Notes: generated by a model from the letters alone, not told the origin. Positions 5,897 through 12,853 are shown, counted from the stretch's first letter. The stretch is DNA of 15,998 bases from Planctomycetales bacterium (GCA_030631085.1 DAOVLV010000006.1:1-15998); one strand, 5' to 3'. Numbers and translations: made by a program.

Positions 5897-7570
5897 ATGT
5901 CGAAATTAATTTATTCAGACCTCGGACGCGAATCCTACGAATCGGCGTTGGCGATTCAACGCCGATTACTGGAAGAGGTAAAGGCCGACGAGAACTCACC
6001 GGCGTATCTTCTGCTCCTCGAGCACGACCCGCCGGTTATCACGCTTGGCCGGAGCGCCGGGAGCGAGCATATCCTCGCATCGCAGGAGCAATTGAGCCGC
6101 GAGGGTATCGAGGTCCGCGAATCCGCCCGCGGCGGTGATGTTACATATCATGGACCGGGGCAACTGGTCGGTTATCCGATTATACGCCTGACCCGAAGCG
6201 GTCGGACCGTCCGCGGTTACGTCCGCAGCCTCGAAGAAGTTATCATCCGCCTGCTCGGACGCTTCGGTCTGTCGGCCCGGAGGCGGGAGGGGCTTACGGG
6301 TGTATGGGTCGGCGACGAGAAAATCGCCGCTATCGGCGTAGCCGTCAGTCGATGGGTCGCATGGCACGGGTTCGCGCTGAACGTCTCGATGGACCTGTCG
6401 CATTTTGATTTCATCGTGCCCTGCGGCATCGACGGGTGCAAAGTAACCAGCATGGAGAGACTTCTCGCATCAGAAGTGTCGATTCAGGAAGTCAAAAAAC
6501 AGTTGGTAGAATGTATGGCCGAGGTGTTCGGATTTGAGCCTGTAGGCTGGGCCGGAGGCCCACCTTCTTTATGTCAACGAACCAAGGTGGGCCTCCGGCC
6601 CAGCCTACAGAACCAAGGTGGGCCTCCGGCCCAGCCTACCGTTCCGTCTCATCGCGGACGGTTTCCTGCGTGGCTTCGGAGACGTATTCCGCCTGCCGGC
6701 AGGAGCGGTGAGGTTCGCCGACTGCTGGCCGATTTGAAACTGGAGACGGTCTGCTCCAGTGCGAATTGTCCGAACATGTCGGAATGTTTCGGTCGCGGTA
6801 CGGCGACGTTTATGATCCTCGGCAGCACCTGCACCCGCTCATGCCGATTCTGCGCCGTTCCGACCGGAAAGCCCACGCAGCCGCGAGAAGATGAACCAGC
6901 CGCAGTGGCGGAGGCGTCCGAGCGGCTGGGACTAAAGCACGTCGTAATTACTTCAGTAACCCGCGACGATCTGTCCGACGGCGGGGCTGGGCACTTCGCC
7001 AAAACCATCCGCGCCGTCCAGACCCGCCTTCCGCAAACCACAATAGAAGTTCTCACGCCCGACTTCGGCGGCGACGAAGCCGCCATTGATACGGTCCTTT
7101 CCGCCGGCCCGGACGTTTTCAACCACAATATCGAGACGGTTCCGCGCTTATATTCGCATGTCCGCCCGCAGGCCCGGTACAAACGAAGTCTCCAAGTACT
7201 CAAATATGCAACCTGTAGGCTGGGCCGACAGGCCCACCTTCCTTATGCCAACGAACAAAGGTGGGCCTCCGGCCCAGCCTACAGGTTGCTGACCAAGAGC
7301 GGTCTGATGGTCGGGCTTGGCGAGACGAACGATGAAATCCGCGACGTGATGCGGGATTTACGCGAAGCCGGCTGCGATATTCTGACCATTGGTCAATACC
7401 TCGCGCCCTCATCGGAGCACGTGCCGATTGAGCGATTCGTCGAACCGTCCGAATTTGACGCCCTGCGGACCGATGCCCTCGAAATGGGATTTTCAGCCGT
7501 CGCCGTCGGACCTTTCGTCCGAAGCAGTTACCGAGCGGAAGAGGTTTTTAAAAAGCAGGCGGTCTTATAG
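5897..7570 (+). CDS. lipB-lipA: Octanoyltransferase-lipoyl synthase fusion (LipB-LipA) with two translated palindromic inserts
   Basis: One uninterrupted 557-codon frame holds both enzymes of endogenous lipoylation. Residues 1 to about 214 are LipB, which moves octanoate from ACP to a lipoyl domain, with RGGDVTYHGPGQLVGYP, catalytic-type K142 and C176 (PCGID). Residues about 249-557 are LipA, the radical SAM enzyme inserting two sulfurs: auxiliary-cluster cysteines C286, C291, C297 (Cx4Cx5C), radical SAM cysteines C312, C316, C319 (Cx3Cx2C), and the C-terminal RSSY (542-545). All catalytic residues are present. The linker (about 215-248) is encoded by a palindromic repeat, and a second copy encodes residues about 438-464, lengthening the loop between SLQVLKYA and TKSGLMVGLGET by roughly 20 residues relative to E. 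coli LipA. ATG follows the lpdA stop by 3 nt. The stop overlaps that of the convergent amidohydrolase gene by 6 nt. Usually lipB and lipA are separate genes. Confidence 0.95.
   Translation: MSKLIYSDLGRESYESALAIQRRLLEEVKADENSPAYLLLLEHDPPVITLGRSAGSEHILASQEQLSREGIEVRESARGGDVTYHGPGQLVGYPIIRLTRSGRTVRGYVRSLEEVIIRLLGRFGLSARRREGLTGVWVGDEKIAAIGVAVSRWVAWHGFALNVSMDLSHFDFIVPCGIDGCKVTSMERLLASEVSIQEVKKQLVECMAEVFGFEPVGWAGGPPSLCQRTKVGLRPSLQNQGGPPAQPTVPSHRGRFPAWLRRRIPPAGRSGEVRRLLADLKLETVCSSANCPNMSECFGRGTATFMILGSTCTRSCRFCAVPTGKPTQPREDEPAAVAEASERLGLKHVVITSVTRDDLSDGGAGHFAKTIRAVQTRLPQTTIEVLTPDFGGDEAAIDTVLSAGPDVFNHNIETVPRLYSHVRPQARYKRSLQVLKYATCRLGRQAHLPYANEQRWASGPAYRLLTKSGLMVGLGETNDEIRDVMRDLREAGCDILTIGQYLAPSSEHVPIERFVEPSEFDALRTDALEMGFSAVAVGPFVRSSYRAEEVFKKQAVL
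6541..6609. repeat. Palindromic element A, copy 1 (LipB/LipA junction)
   Basis: Perfect 26-nt arms at 6541-6566 and 6584-6609 flank a 17-nt loop (6567-6583, CTTTATGTCAACGAACC). The left arm begins TGTAGGCTGGGCCGGAGGCC. It is read through in the LipB-LipA frame as PVGWAGGPPSLCQRTKVGL and onward. It lies exactly where LipB homology ends. Copy 2 shares both arms and loop, so this is a dispersed repeat and not a chance hairpin. Confidence 0.93.
6610..6640. repeat. Tandem 31-nt duplication of the element A right arm
   Basis: Bases 6610-6640 repeat 6579-6609 with a single difference at the last base. The unit starts GAACCAAGGTGGGCCTCCGG. Because 31 is not a multiple of three, the duplication shifts the frame. 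Removing it would take the lipB frame to a TGA at 6735-6737, out of frame with lipA, so the fusion as written depends on this extra arm. Confidence 0.9.
7210..7287. repeat. Palindromic element A, copy 2 (inside LipA domain)
   Basis: The left arm, 7210-7240, pairs with the right arm, 7258-7287, apart from a small mismatch and one-base indel. The 17-nt loop, 7241-7257, differs from the copy 1 loop at only three positions. It is translated in a different frame from copy 1 (CRLGRQAHLPYANEQRWASG), still without stop codons, between two well-conserved LipA segments. Confidence 0.93.
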
Positions 7571-8446
7571 TCCCAGCAGTCTTATGACGTTTTCGCGGGC
7601 GACTTTCTGGAAAATTTCCTCGCTGATTCGCTTTTCATCGCGGAATTTCAGCAGGAGGTCCACCAGCGGCGTCGGCGTTCCGGGCGCGCAGATGTCCGTA
7701 CCGAACATCAGGCGGTCCTGGAATTCGTCGAGGAATTTCGCGGCATAGTCCGGGTCGCGCGCCAGTGCGTTGCATCCGCTGTTGGCTGATAAGTCGCCGT
7801 AGAGATTCGGGGACCGCCGGAAGAGTTTCGGGACGACGCCCTCTTCTTTGACGGGGTAATCCGGATACCCGTCGCGGTCGGCGGGTGTGGCGAGCGGGGC
7901 CATCTCCGCCCAGAACGCCTGCGAGTGCCCGAAGAATTTCAGGTCGGGAAACGTCTGTAGCGACCTTTCCAGTTGCGGCAGCCCCGGATCGTCGTACAGG
8001 CCATAGGTTCCGCCTATCTTCGTGCTTACGTGGAACGTCAACGGGAAACCGACCTCCTGGACGTGCTTAAAAAGGTTCTGCACCATCAGGTCGCCGAATG
8101 GAAGATTGGCGCAGACCTCTCCGACGCCCTTGCATCCGGCGTCGCGATAGTGGCGCAGGATGTTGCCGAGCGGCGCAGCGGGCGAATTGGTCATAGCGCG
8201 CGGGTCAAGGTTACAGAACGGGATGAACCGGTCGGGATATATCCGACATATTTCGATAATCTCTTCGTTGGCCTGTGGCGCAAAGGCGCATTCGGGGTTG
8301 ACCCCCGGCAGCAGAATCACCTTTTCGATACCGACCGCATCGTGGCGTTTTATCAGGTCTTCCGGTGAAGTATAGGTTGCTTTCCCGCTCTCGTCGCGGG
8401 GCGGACCCGGAAACATTCTTGTGTGTCCGTGAACGTCGATGAACAT
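7565..8446 (-). CDS. Amidohydrolase_2 family metal-dependent hydrolase (COG2159)
   Basis: This 293-residue TIM-barrel protein fits PF04909, whose members are hydrolases and decarboxylases of cyclic or aromatic acids and related compounds. Metal-site residues are visible in the expected order: HxH at H6/H8 (FIDVHGHT), H139 (TFHVS), H174 (FFGHSQAF) and D251 (FGTDI). The substrate cannot be read from the sequence. A GTG at 8470 is in frame but overlaps the upstream gene. The ATG at 8446 has AAAGGAG 8 nt ahead and places the metal motif at the usual distance from the N-terminus, so it is chosen. It starts 13 nt after the membrane protein gene, suggesting one transcript. Its stop overlaps the convergent lipB-lipA stop by 6 nt, leaving no room for a separate terminator. 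Confidence 0.87.
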   Translation of the reverse strand: MFIDVHGHTRMFPGPPRDESGKATYTSPEDLIKRHDAVGIEKVILLPGVNPECAFAPQANEEIIEICRIYPDRFIPFCNLDPRAMTNSPAAPLGNILRHYRDAGCKGVGEVCANLPFGDLMVQNLFKHVQEVGFPLTFHVSTKIGGTYGLYDDPGLPQLERSLQTFPDLKFFGHSQAFWAEMAPLATPADRDGYPDYPVKEEGVVPKLFRRSPNLYGDLSANSGCNALARDPDYAAKFLDEFQDRLMFGTDICAPGTPTPLVDLLLKFRDEKRISEEIFQKVARENVIRLLGL

Positions 8447-8459
8447 TGATGTTGCTCCT

Positions 8460-9473
8460 TTAGTTTCCACTGAGCATACGGTTCAGACCTTTTTCGTCCA
8501 GTGCGTCGGCGCATTTGGCGGCCGATTTTTCGATTGGGTCGTCGCTGTCGAGTTTTTCGTTTATCAGGTCGCGGACCCGTTTATGGTCGCCCCTGCCGGC
8601 GCAGGTCAATTTGACCATTCCCAGGCTAAGGATGGCTTCGACTCGTACAGCCCGATCGGCGTGGTTGGCTACGAGGTTGAAAATATCTCCGGGGCGAGGC
8701 CCGTTAGCGTCGCTTTCGGCGCGTGCGAATGTCCGTATGACGTTGTCGAGGTCGGTATAGATGCTGCTCATGTCCCCCAGTCCTGCGCGGTACTCCCGGA
8801 CAGCCTTGATGCGTTCGGGCTTGTTCCATTTTGCGTAGAGATGCCCCAGTGATTCGCAGGCATTTTTCTGCAAACCTATACCGGTTCGCACGATGTCAAG
8901 CCTGGCCCGCTCATCAATCAGATGTTGCCCCAGCACCAGAACATCGAATATGCACTTTTCGGCGGCAGCGAAACCGGCCTCGCCTTTGCCGATGTAGTGA
9001 GCAAACAGTATATGAGGAGCATCCACGATGCTCTGAAACCGCTCGGCCTCGACCGGTCTGTCGTATGTAACTTCCATTCGTTCCGAGAAGTAAAATGACA
9101 TGTCTTTTTTGGCGGCGCCGGCGGCGATGGGCTTCGCGACGCTGTTCAACAAGGCTACATCGTCGTCCGTCAGACGATACTCGTCTTTCATTAAGGCGTA
9201 GTAATGTTTGAGCATCGCCCGTATCGCTTCGGTGTTTTTATCGTAGGATTTCATCGCCTGCCGGTAATCGTCGGCGGCGTTTCCCTCGCCGTCGGGCGCA
9301 GACGGCAGCAGGGTTGTCAACGGTTCGGAAGGCCTTTGAAGCTTCAACATACCCGGCCCGGTAGTCGCTTGCGTCGGATCCGTCGGCGACGGAAAAAACA
9401 GCACCACCACAAGCACGATAATTACAAACGCGCCGAAAATACCCGCCAGAATCCAGCCAAGCCTGTTACCCAT
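8460..9473 (-). CDS. Single-pass membrane protein of unknown function
   Basis: A 337-residue protein with one strong hydrophobic segment at residues about 7-27 (GWILAGIFGAFVIIVLVVVL), followed by a Pro/Thr-rich stretch and a soluble helical domain. This predicts a signal anchor with the bulk outside the cytoplasm. The C-terminal part (ANHADRAVRVEAILSLGMVK and onward) has the alternating helices of HEAT-like repeats, but I do not recognise the family. The ATG at 9473 is preferred over an upstream in-frame start at 9494, because AGGAG sits 8 nt before it and the hydrophobic segment then begins at once. It lies between the DUF4091 lipoprotein and the amidohydrolase on the same strand and is probably cotranscribed with the latter. 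No function can be assigned. Confidence 0.75.
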   Translation of the reverse strand: MGNRLGWILAGIFGAFVIIVLVVVLFFPSPTDPTQATTGPGMLKLQRPSEPLTTLLPSAPDGEGNAADDYRQAMKSYDKNTEAIRAMLKHYYALMKDEYRLTDDDVALLNSVAKPIAAGAAKKDMSFYFSERMEVTYDRPVEAERFQSIVDAPHILFAHYIGKGEAGFAAAEKCIFDVLVLGQHLIDERARLDIVRTGIGLQKNACESLGHLYAKWNKPERIKAVREYRAGLGDMSSIYTDLDNVIRTFARAESDANGPRPGDIFNLVANHADRAVRVEAILSLGMVKLTCAGRGDHKRVRDLINEKLDSDDPIEKSAAKCADALDEKGLNRMLSGN

Positions 9474-9486
9474 ATGTTGTTCTCCT

Positions 9487-9551
9487 GTTTCCAATTTCCA
9501 ATTTCGTTCTTCTGTTCAATTGGCAATTGACAATCGGCAATTGGCAATTGG
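9487..9551. repeat. AT-rich repeats in the spacer between the lipoprotein and membrane protein genes
   Basis: Two exact copies of CAATTGGCAATTG lie at 9517-9529 and 9538-9550, each nearly self-complementary. On the left are two TTTCCAA units whose reverse complement TTGGAAA appears at the right edge, giving a loose inverted repeat. They fill most of the 86-bp spacer. Function is unknown; a dispersed intergenic repeat is the simplest reading. Confidence 0.6.
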
Positions 9552-9559
9552 AAAGTGGT

Positions 9560-12391
9560 TTATTTTTTTATCGGCGTCAGGTACATGGTGCCGAGGTTTT
9601 CCGGGCTGTAGAAGTATCGCACCGCGCCGGCCCAGCTTGATGCTTCGGACTCGGCGGTTGCGAATCGCGTGAAATTGATTCCCCACAACGGTTCGGCCCC
9701 GTCCGGGCCGAAGGCTTTCAGCGGGATCGCCAATTCGACGACCCAGAGTTTTTTATCTTTGACGACGGCGGATCGGACCCGTACGGGCCAGGGCTTGACG
9801 CGAGCCGGTTCCGCGCCGATACCGCGTTCGGCGAGGACAATGCCGTTGCACTTCACCACGAGATGGTACAAATCGGCGGCGTTTCGGGCCTTGAGACCCG
9901 GATCGATAATCAGTTCCACCATGTCCTCACCGGCAGCGAGGAACTGCTCGTATCGGACGATGTTATCGGCGCGGGCGTGGATTTTGTCCATCTTCGGCTC
10001 GTCGCAGCGGAATGCCACGTACAGGTTGCGGCTGTCGCGCGTAACGAAAGCGACTGTCCGGCGACGGGCAAGCCCTTGCCCGCCCCTGCCACGTCGGCCC
10101 AGAACGATAAAGGCTCCGGCGGTATTTCCCGTTCGCAACGGCCAATCGCCAAGATCCCCGTCAATGACAATCGTTTTGGCGACGGTTCCGGCCCGGATGA
10201 ACGGAACGCAGGCGAGGAGGTTTTCGGTTCGGCCCGGGGTGGTGGTCAGCACCAGTGGGATATTTATTTTCGCGTCTGAACCTGTTGGGATACCGACGCC
10301 TTCGGCGGCAAGGGCCAGGACGGTAAGTTCGCTGCCTTTGAGTCGTTTTTGGATTCGGGCGGTTGTCGGTTTCCACCCTGCCGGAAGATCGGCGATACGC
10401 AACTCCGCATCAACCGGATTGGTCTGTTCGTTGTAAAGTTCCGCTCGGATAGTGGCGGCGAAACGCCCGTGGCCGAGCATTTTCACGCGCGAACGAATCC
10501 GCTCGACACGAACCCGGCAGGTAAGTTGGCGAAGTTGTTTCCAGGCGAGTTGTTCCGACAGGAGCCGGCGGCGGGAAACATTTTCAGGATGGACGGCCGA
10601 AAGGACTTCTTCGGCGAGGAGCCTTCGGGCGGCTGTCCAGACTTCGCCGTCGGCGACCCATCCGCGAAATCTCGCGTCGAGGTAATGGTCCCCGGCGGCG
10701 TCCAAGCAGGCGTAATGGACCATTGTATCGATCATTATCCGCGCGACGGCTGCTCTTTGCCGTTGTCGCAGCAACCAGAGATAGGCGACATCCTGCAAAC
10801 CCCGACGGAGGCGCTTGAGGCGAACCGAAGGAAAAACCGTATTACCGTCAGGGGTCTTACCGGGATAAAACAGGCGGTCTTCTTCGTTACCTTGCTTTGA
10901 CCAGTTGAGCACTTCGGGTATGAAGATGCCGGGGCAGTCGTATTTCATCGCTATCCATGCCAGTGCGCGAACGTCGGCGGGCGAACTCAACACGCCGCAT
11001 CCGCCCAGATACGGAGGCCTGCCCGGACGAAGCCAAAGACCGTCCAAACGGTGGTTTCGGGCGAGTTGCTTCGGGCTACGCCGGGCTTCGCCCCGACAGG
11101 TCGCATCGGATGGGTTAACCATATGTGCCGGTGGCGCGTACATATCGGCCAGCGAGGTAAAATCCTTCGGGGGATTCCCAAAGCGTAACATGGGCGTCTC
11201 GCCCATGCTTTTTTTCACGGGCGAGACGCCCGTGTTACGCGGGGCGGGTGGAAGTTCTGTCAAAATCGGCGTTTCAGGTCCGGCAGAACGAACCAGACGC
11301 GCAAGGGTTGAATAACGCTCATAGGCCCGTTGCCCGGTCGAATCGGACCTTGGCCAGACGAACAGGCGGTCGCCGAACCCGATGCTCTTGAAATGCTCGA
11401 CCGTCCCAGCCAGAACGGCTTCGGCGGTCTTGCGGTAGGCGTCCGTACCGATCCCGCCGTAGTTCGCCGGTTCTGGCCAACCGGTACGAAAAGGCGCAGG
11501 CCAAGCCGATACGCCGACGCGATCGTCAAAGGCCGAGCCATCGAGGTATGGCTTGACGATGTTGTCGTAATCATCCCACCGAAGCGCCACCGCCCCGGAC
11601 ATGTCGCGCTTAATGGTCGGATGAATGGATTTATCGAACAGGTCCACGCGATGCTCGTGCGCCAGACGCATCAATCGGCGGATAACCGTCAGGCCGGCGC
11701 GGACATCCTCTTTCGCAGCGTCGAGACGGACGGGAACGGCTCCGCCAAAGGTCGAAAAAATCGTCTCGTAACCAAATCCGCCCATGCACGCAACCGGCTT
11801 GGCGTCGGGAAGGACGAAGTCGTACACCTTCAGCGCCACCTTCGCTCGCGTCGGGCCTCGGCTCGACGAGGCCGTAATTGCGCCGACGTAATCGCCCGGA
11901 AGCCTGTCACGCCGGACGGCTACATCCACCCAGACCGCCAGCCGCTCGCCGGGGCCGACGTCAAACGAATCGGACGATTTTATCGGTTCCAACGCGTCGT
12001 AGAACCTTACCGGCCTGACGGGTGCGTCGGTCAGGAGGAGATACCATGCGGGATAACGCTTAATTGCCACAGGCAGCATTCGGAATAATTTAACGTTCTC
12101 GACGCCGATCTTCCGCCCGCCGGGGCCGGTAAGCGGACTGACGGACAGTTTTACCCCCTCAAGCCCGTCCGGCGGAGCGTCCAGAACCAACTGAAAACTG
12201 ACGGTTTCATTGGCGGCTGAAAAAAGATTCACAATCCGCGAATCAGCGTCCCATACGCTGCCGGCCTTGGACGCCTGCGTCTGCTCGGTCAGGTGTACCA
12301 TGTCCCCCGCCACCCAGAGGCGACCCGGGCCGGCCCGCCCACAGCCGGCCAGGCTCAAGCACGCAATCAATAATGTCAGTCGTCGCAACAC
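9560..12391 (-). CDS. DUF4091 / GH123-like lipoprotein with C-terminal CBM9-like domain
   Basis: A 943-residue protein with a lipoprotein signal (MLRRLTLLIACLSLAGC, lipobox cysteine C17), so it is probably membrane-anchored outside the cytoplasm. The N-terminal beta-sandwich (to about 190) and central barrel-like region resemble DUF4091/GH123 proteins; the segment LRPGRPPYLGGCGVL followed by ADVRALAWIAMKYDCPGIFI is typical. Residues about 737-943 (VIDGDLGDW, then RNLYVAFRCDEP) match CBM9-like domains. Relatives act on glycans, but the Asp-Glu pair of GH123 is not evident: the corresponding strand seems to read LFVWPRSDST, so catalysis is doubtful. The GTG start at 12391 has no clear Shine-Dalgarno; TTG at 12388 is an alternative. 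A palindromic element is translated at residues about 384-403, and another GC-rich insert is suspected at about 429-444. Confidence 0.85.
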   Translation of the reverse strand: MLRRLTLLIACLSLAGCGRAGPGRLWVAGDMVHLTEQTQASKAGSVWDADSRIVNLFSAANETVSFQLVLDAPPDGLEGVKLSVSPLTGPGGRKIGVENVKLFRMLPVAIKRYPAWYLLLTDAPVRPVRFYDALEPIKSSDSFDVGPGERLAVWVDVAVRRDRLPGDYVGAITASSSRGPTRAKVALKVYDFVLPDAKPVACMGGFGYETIFSTFGGAVPVRLDAAKEDVRAGLTVIRRLMRLAHEHRVDLFDKSIHPTIKRDMSGAVALRWDDYDNIVKPYLDGSAFDDRVGVSAWPAPFRTGWPEPANYGGIGTDAYRKTAEAVLAGTVEHFKSIGFGDRLFVWPRSDSTGQRAYERYSTLARLVRSAGPETPILTELPPAPRNTGVSPVKKSMGETPMLRFGNPPKDFTSLADMYAPPAHMVNPSDATCRGEARRSPKQLARNHRLDGLWLRPGRPPYLGGCGVLSSPADVRALAWIAMKYDCPGIFIPEVLNWSKQGNEEDRLFYPGKTPDGNTVFPSVRLKRLRRGLQDVAYLWLLRQRQRAAVARIMIDTMVHYACLDAAGDHYLDARFRGWVADGEVWTAARRLLAEEVLSAVHPENVSRRRLLSEQLAWKQLRQLTCRVRVERIRSRVKMLGHGRFAATIRAELYNEQTNPVDAELRIADLPAGWKPTTARIQKRLKGSELTVLALAAEGVGIPTGSDAKINIPLVLTTTPGRTENLLACVPFIRAGTVAKTIVIDGDLGDWPLRTGNTAGAFIVLGRRGRGGQGLARRRTVAFVTRDSRNLYVAFRCDEPKMDKIHARADNIVRYEQFLAAGEDMVELIIDPGLKARNAADLYHLVVKCNGIVLAERGIGAEPARVKPWPVRVRSAVVKDKKLWVVELAIPLKAFGPDGAEPLWGINFTRFATAESEASSWAGAVRYFYSPENLGTMYLTPIKK
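10065..10082. repeat. Tight GC hairpin within the CBM9-like region
   Basis: CGGGCAAG (10065-10072) and CTTGCCCG (10075-10082) form a perfect 8-bp stem with a 2-nt loop. It encodes part of an unusually basic, Gly-rich stretch (GRRGRGGQGLARRR) where CBM9-like domains normally have a loop. It may be a small repeat insertion or chance in GC-rich code. Confidence 0.3.
11061..11105. repeat. Candidate GC-rich insert in the DUF4091 coding region
   Basis: The stretch holds two CGGGCT direct copies (11072-11077 and 11082-11087) and a GGGC-TTC-GCCC mini-hairpin (11083-11093). On the coding strand it reads RGEARRSPKQLA, a low-complexity basic peptide between NPSDATC and the conserved DGLWLRPGRPPY segment. 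It looks like a third translated repeat, but only one copy is in the window. Confidence 0.35.
11183..11240. repeat. Palindromic element B, translated within the DUF4091 lipoprotein
   Basis: The 22-nt arms, 11183-11204 and 11219-11240, are reverse complements at 21 of 22 positions. Each arm region also folds on itself: 11189-11207 (CATGGGCG/CGCCCATG) and 11216-11234 (CACGGGCG/CGCCCGTG). On the coding strand it is read as NTGVSPVKKSMGETPM without a stop. It is unrelated in sequence to element A. Similar GGGCGAGACGCCC palindromes are, to my recollection, dispersed in planctomycete genomes. Confidence 0.85.
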
Positions 12392-12444
12392 AGACCCGGG
12401 ATTGTACAGGGTCAGGCCCGGAAAATAAAACAGCAGAGGAGAAT

Positions 12445-12516
12445 TGGTTGACTGGTTGACTGGTGAATCAGTTTTGCTTTATGTTTTTTCTGTTGTTCCC
12501 TACGCCCTACGCCCTG
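12445..12516. repeat. Short tandem repeats in the spacer upstream of the lipoprotein gene
   Basis: Two exact TGGTTGAC units (12445-12460) with a partial third, then two CCCTACG units (12498-12511) with a partial third, lie in the 130-bp gap between the DUF6899-like gene and the lipoprotein gene. No promoter or terminator stands out. The gap is otherwise uninformative. Confidence 0.6.
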
Positions 12517-12521
12517 CTTTT

Positions 12522-12797
12522 TCACACCTCCCCGTTTTTGGCGATTGCCTCGTCTTCGTAAGGCCCCAGCAGCCTGCGGTAGCACTCCAACTGACAACAG
12601 GTCAGCACGCCGCCGATGAAATCCTGAGCGCGGGAATACCGCATTCCCTTTTCGTCGAGGTAACGCTTGATAATCGAATAGATAATGTAATTAAGATGCC
12701 CCTTGGCTGCATCGTCGTCCATAGCAGACAACTTCGCAACGACATCCCCAATGGCCTGTTCGTATTGACCCCTGTCTTCGAGCGGTATGTACGGCAT
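12522..12797 (-). CDS. Small DUF6899-like conserved protein
   Basis: A 91-residue soluble protein beginning MPYIPLEDR. The layout, with an MPYI...EDR start, a central LNYIIYSIIKRYL helix, then FIGGVLTCCQLECYRRLLGPYED, matches the small conserved family I know as DUF6899, which occurs in bacteria and phages and has no known function. ATG at 12797 is preferred over the ATG at 12812, because GGGAGG lies 7 nt before it and the family starts at MPYI. It lies on the minus strand between trpD and the lipoprotein gene, with gaps of 125 and 130 bp, so it may be transcribed on its own. Confidence 0.75.
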   Translation of the reverse strand: MPYIPLEDRGQYEQAIGDVVAKLSAMDDDAAKGHLNYIIYSIIKRYLDEKGMRYSRAQDFIGGVLTCCQLECYRRLLGPYEDEAIAKNGEV

Positions 12798-12853
12798 CAA
12801 TCTGCCTCCCATTTATCCGTCCGTGATGCATATCCCGTTATTTAAGGAAACTC

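Noticed and set aside
6587..6589. In-frame GTG as a separate LipA start
   Set aside because: It sits inside the palindromic repeat with no Shine-Dalgarno upstream; read-through from LipB is simpler, though only protein data could exclude it.
6541..7287. CRISPR array made of the GTAGGCTGGGCC repeats
   Set aside because: Only two dispersed palindromic copies and one adjacent arm copy, no regular spacers, no cas genes, and the sequence lies inside a coding frame.
11330..12088. 252-codon plus-strand frame opposite the DUF4091 gene
   Set aside because: Antisense to a lipoprotein with a signal peptide and domain matches; no independent coding evidence.
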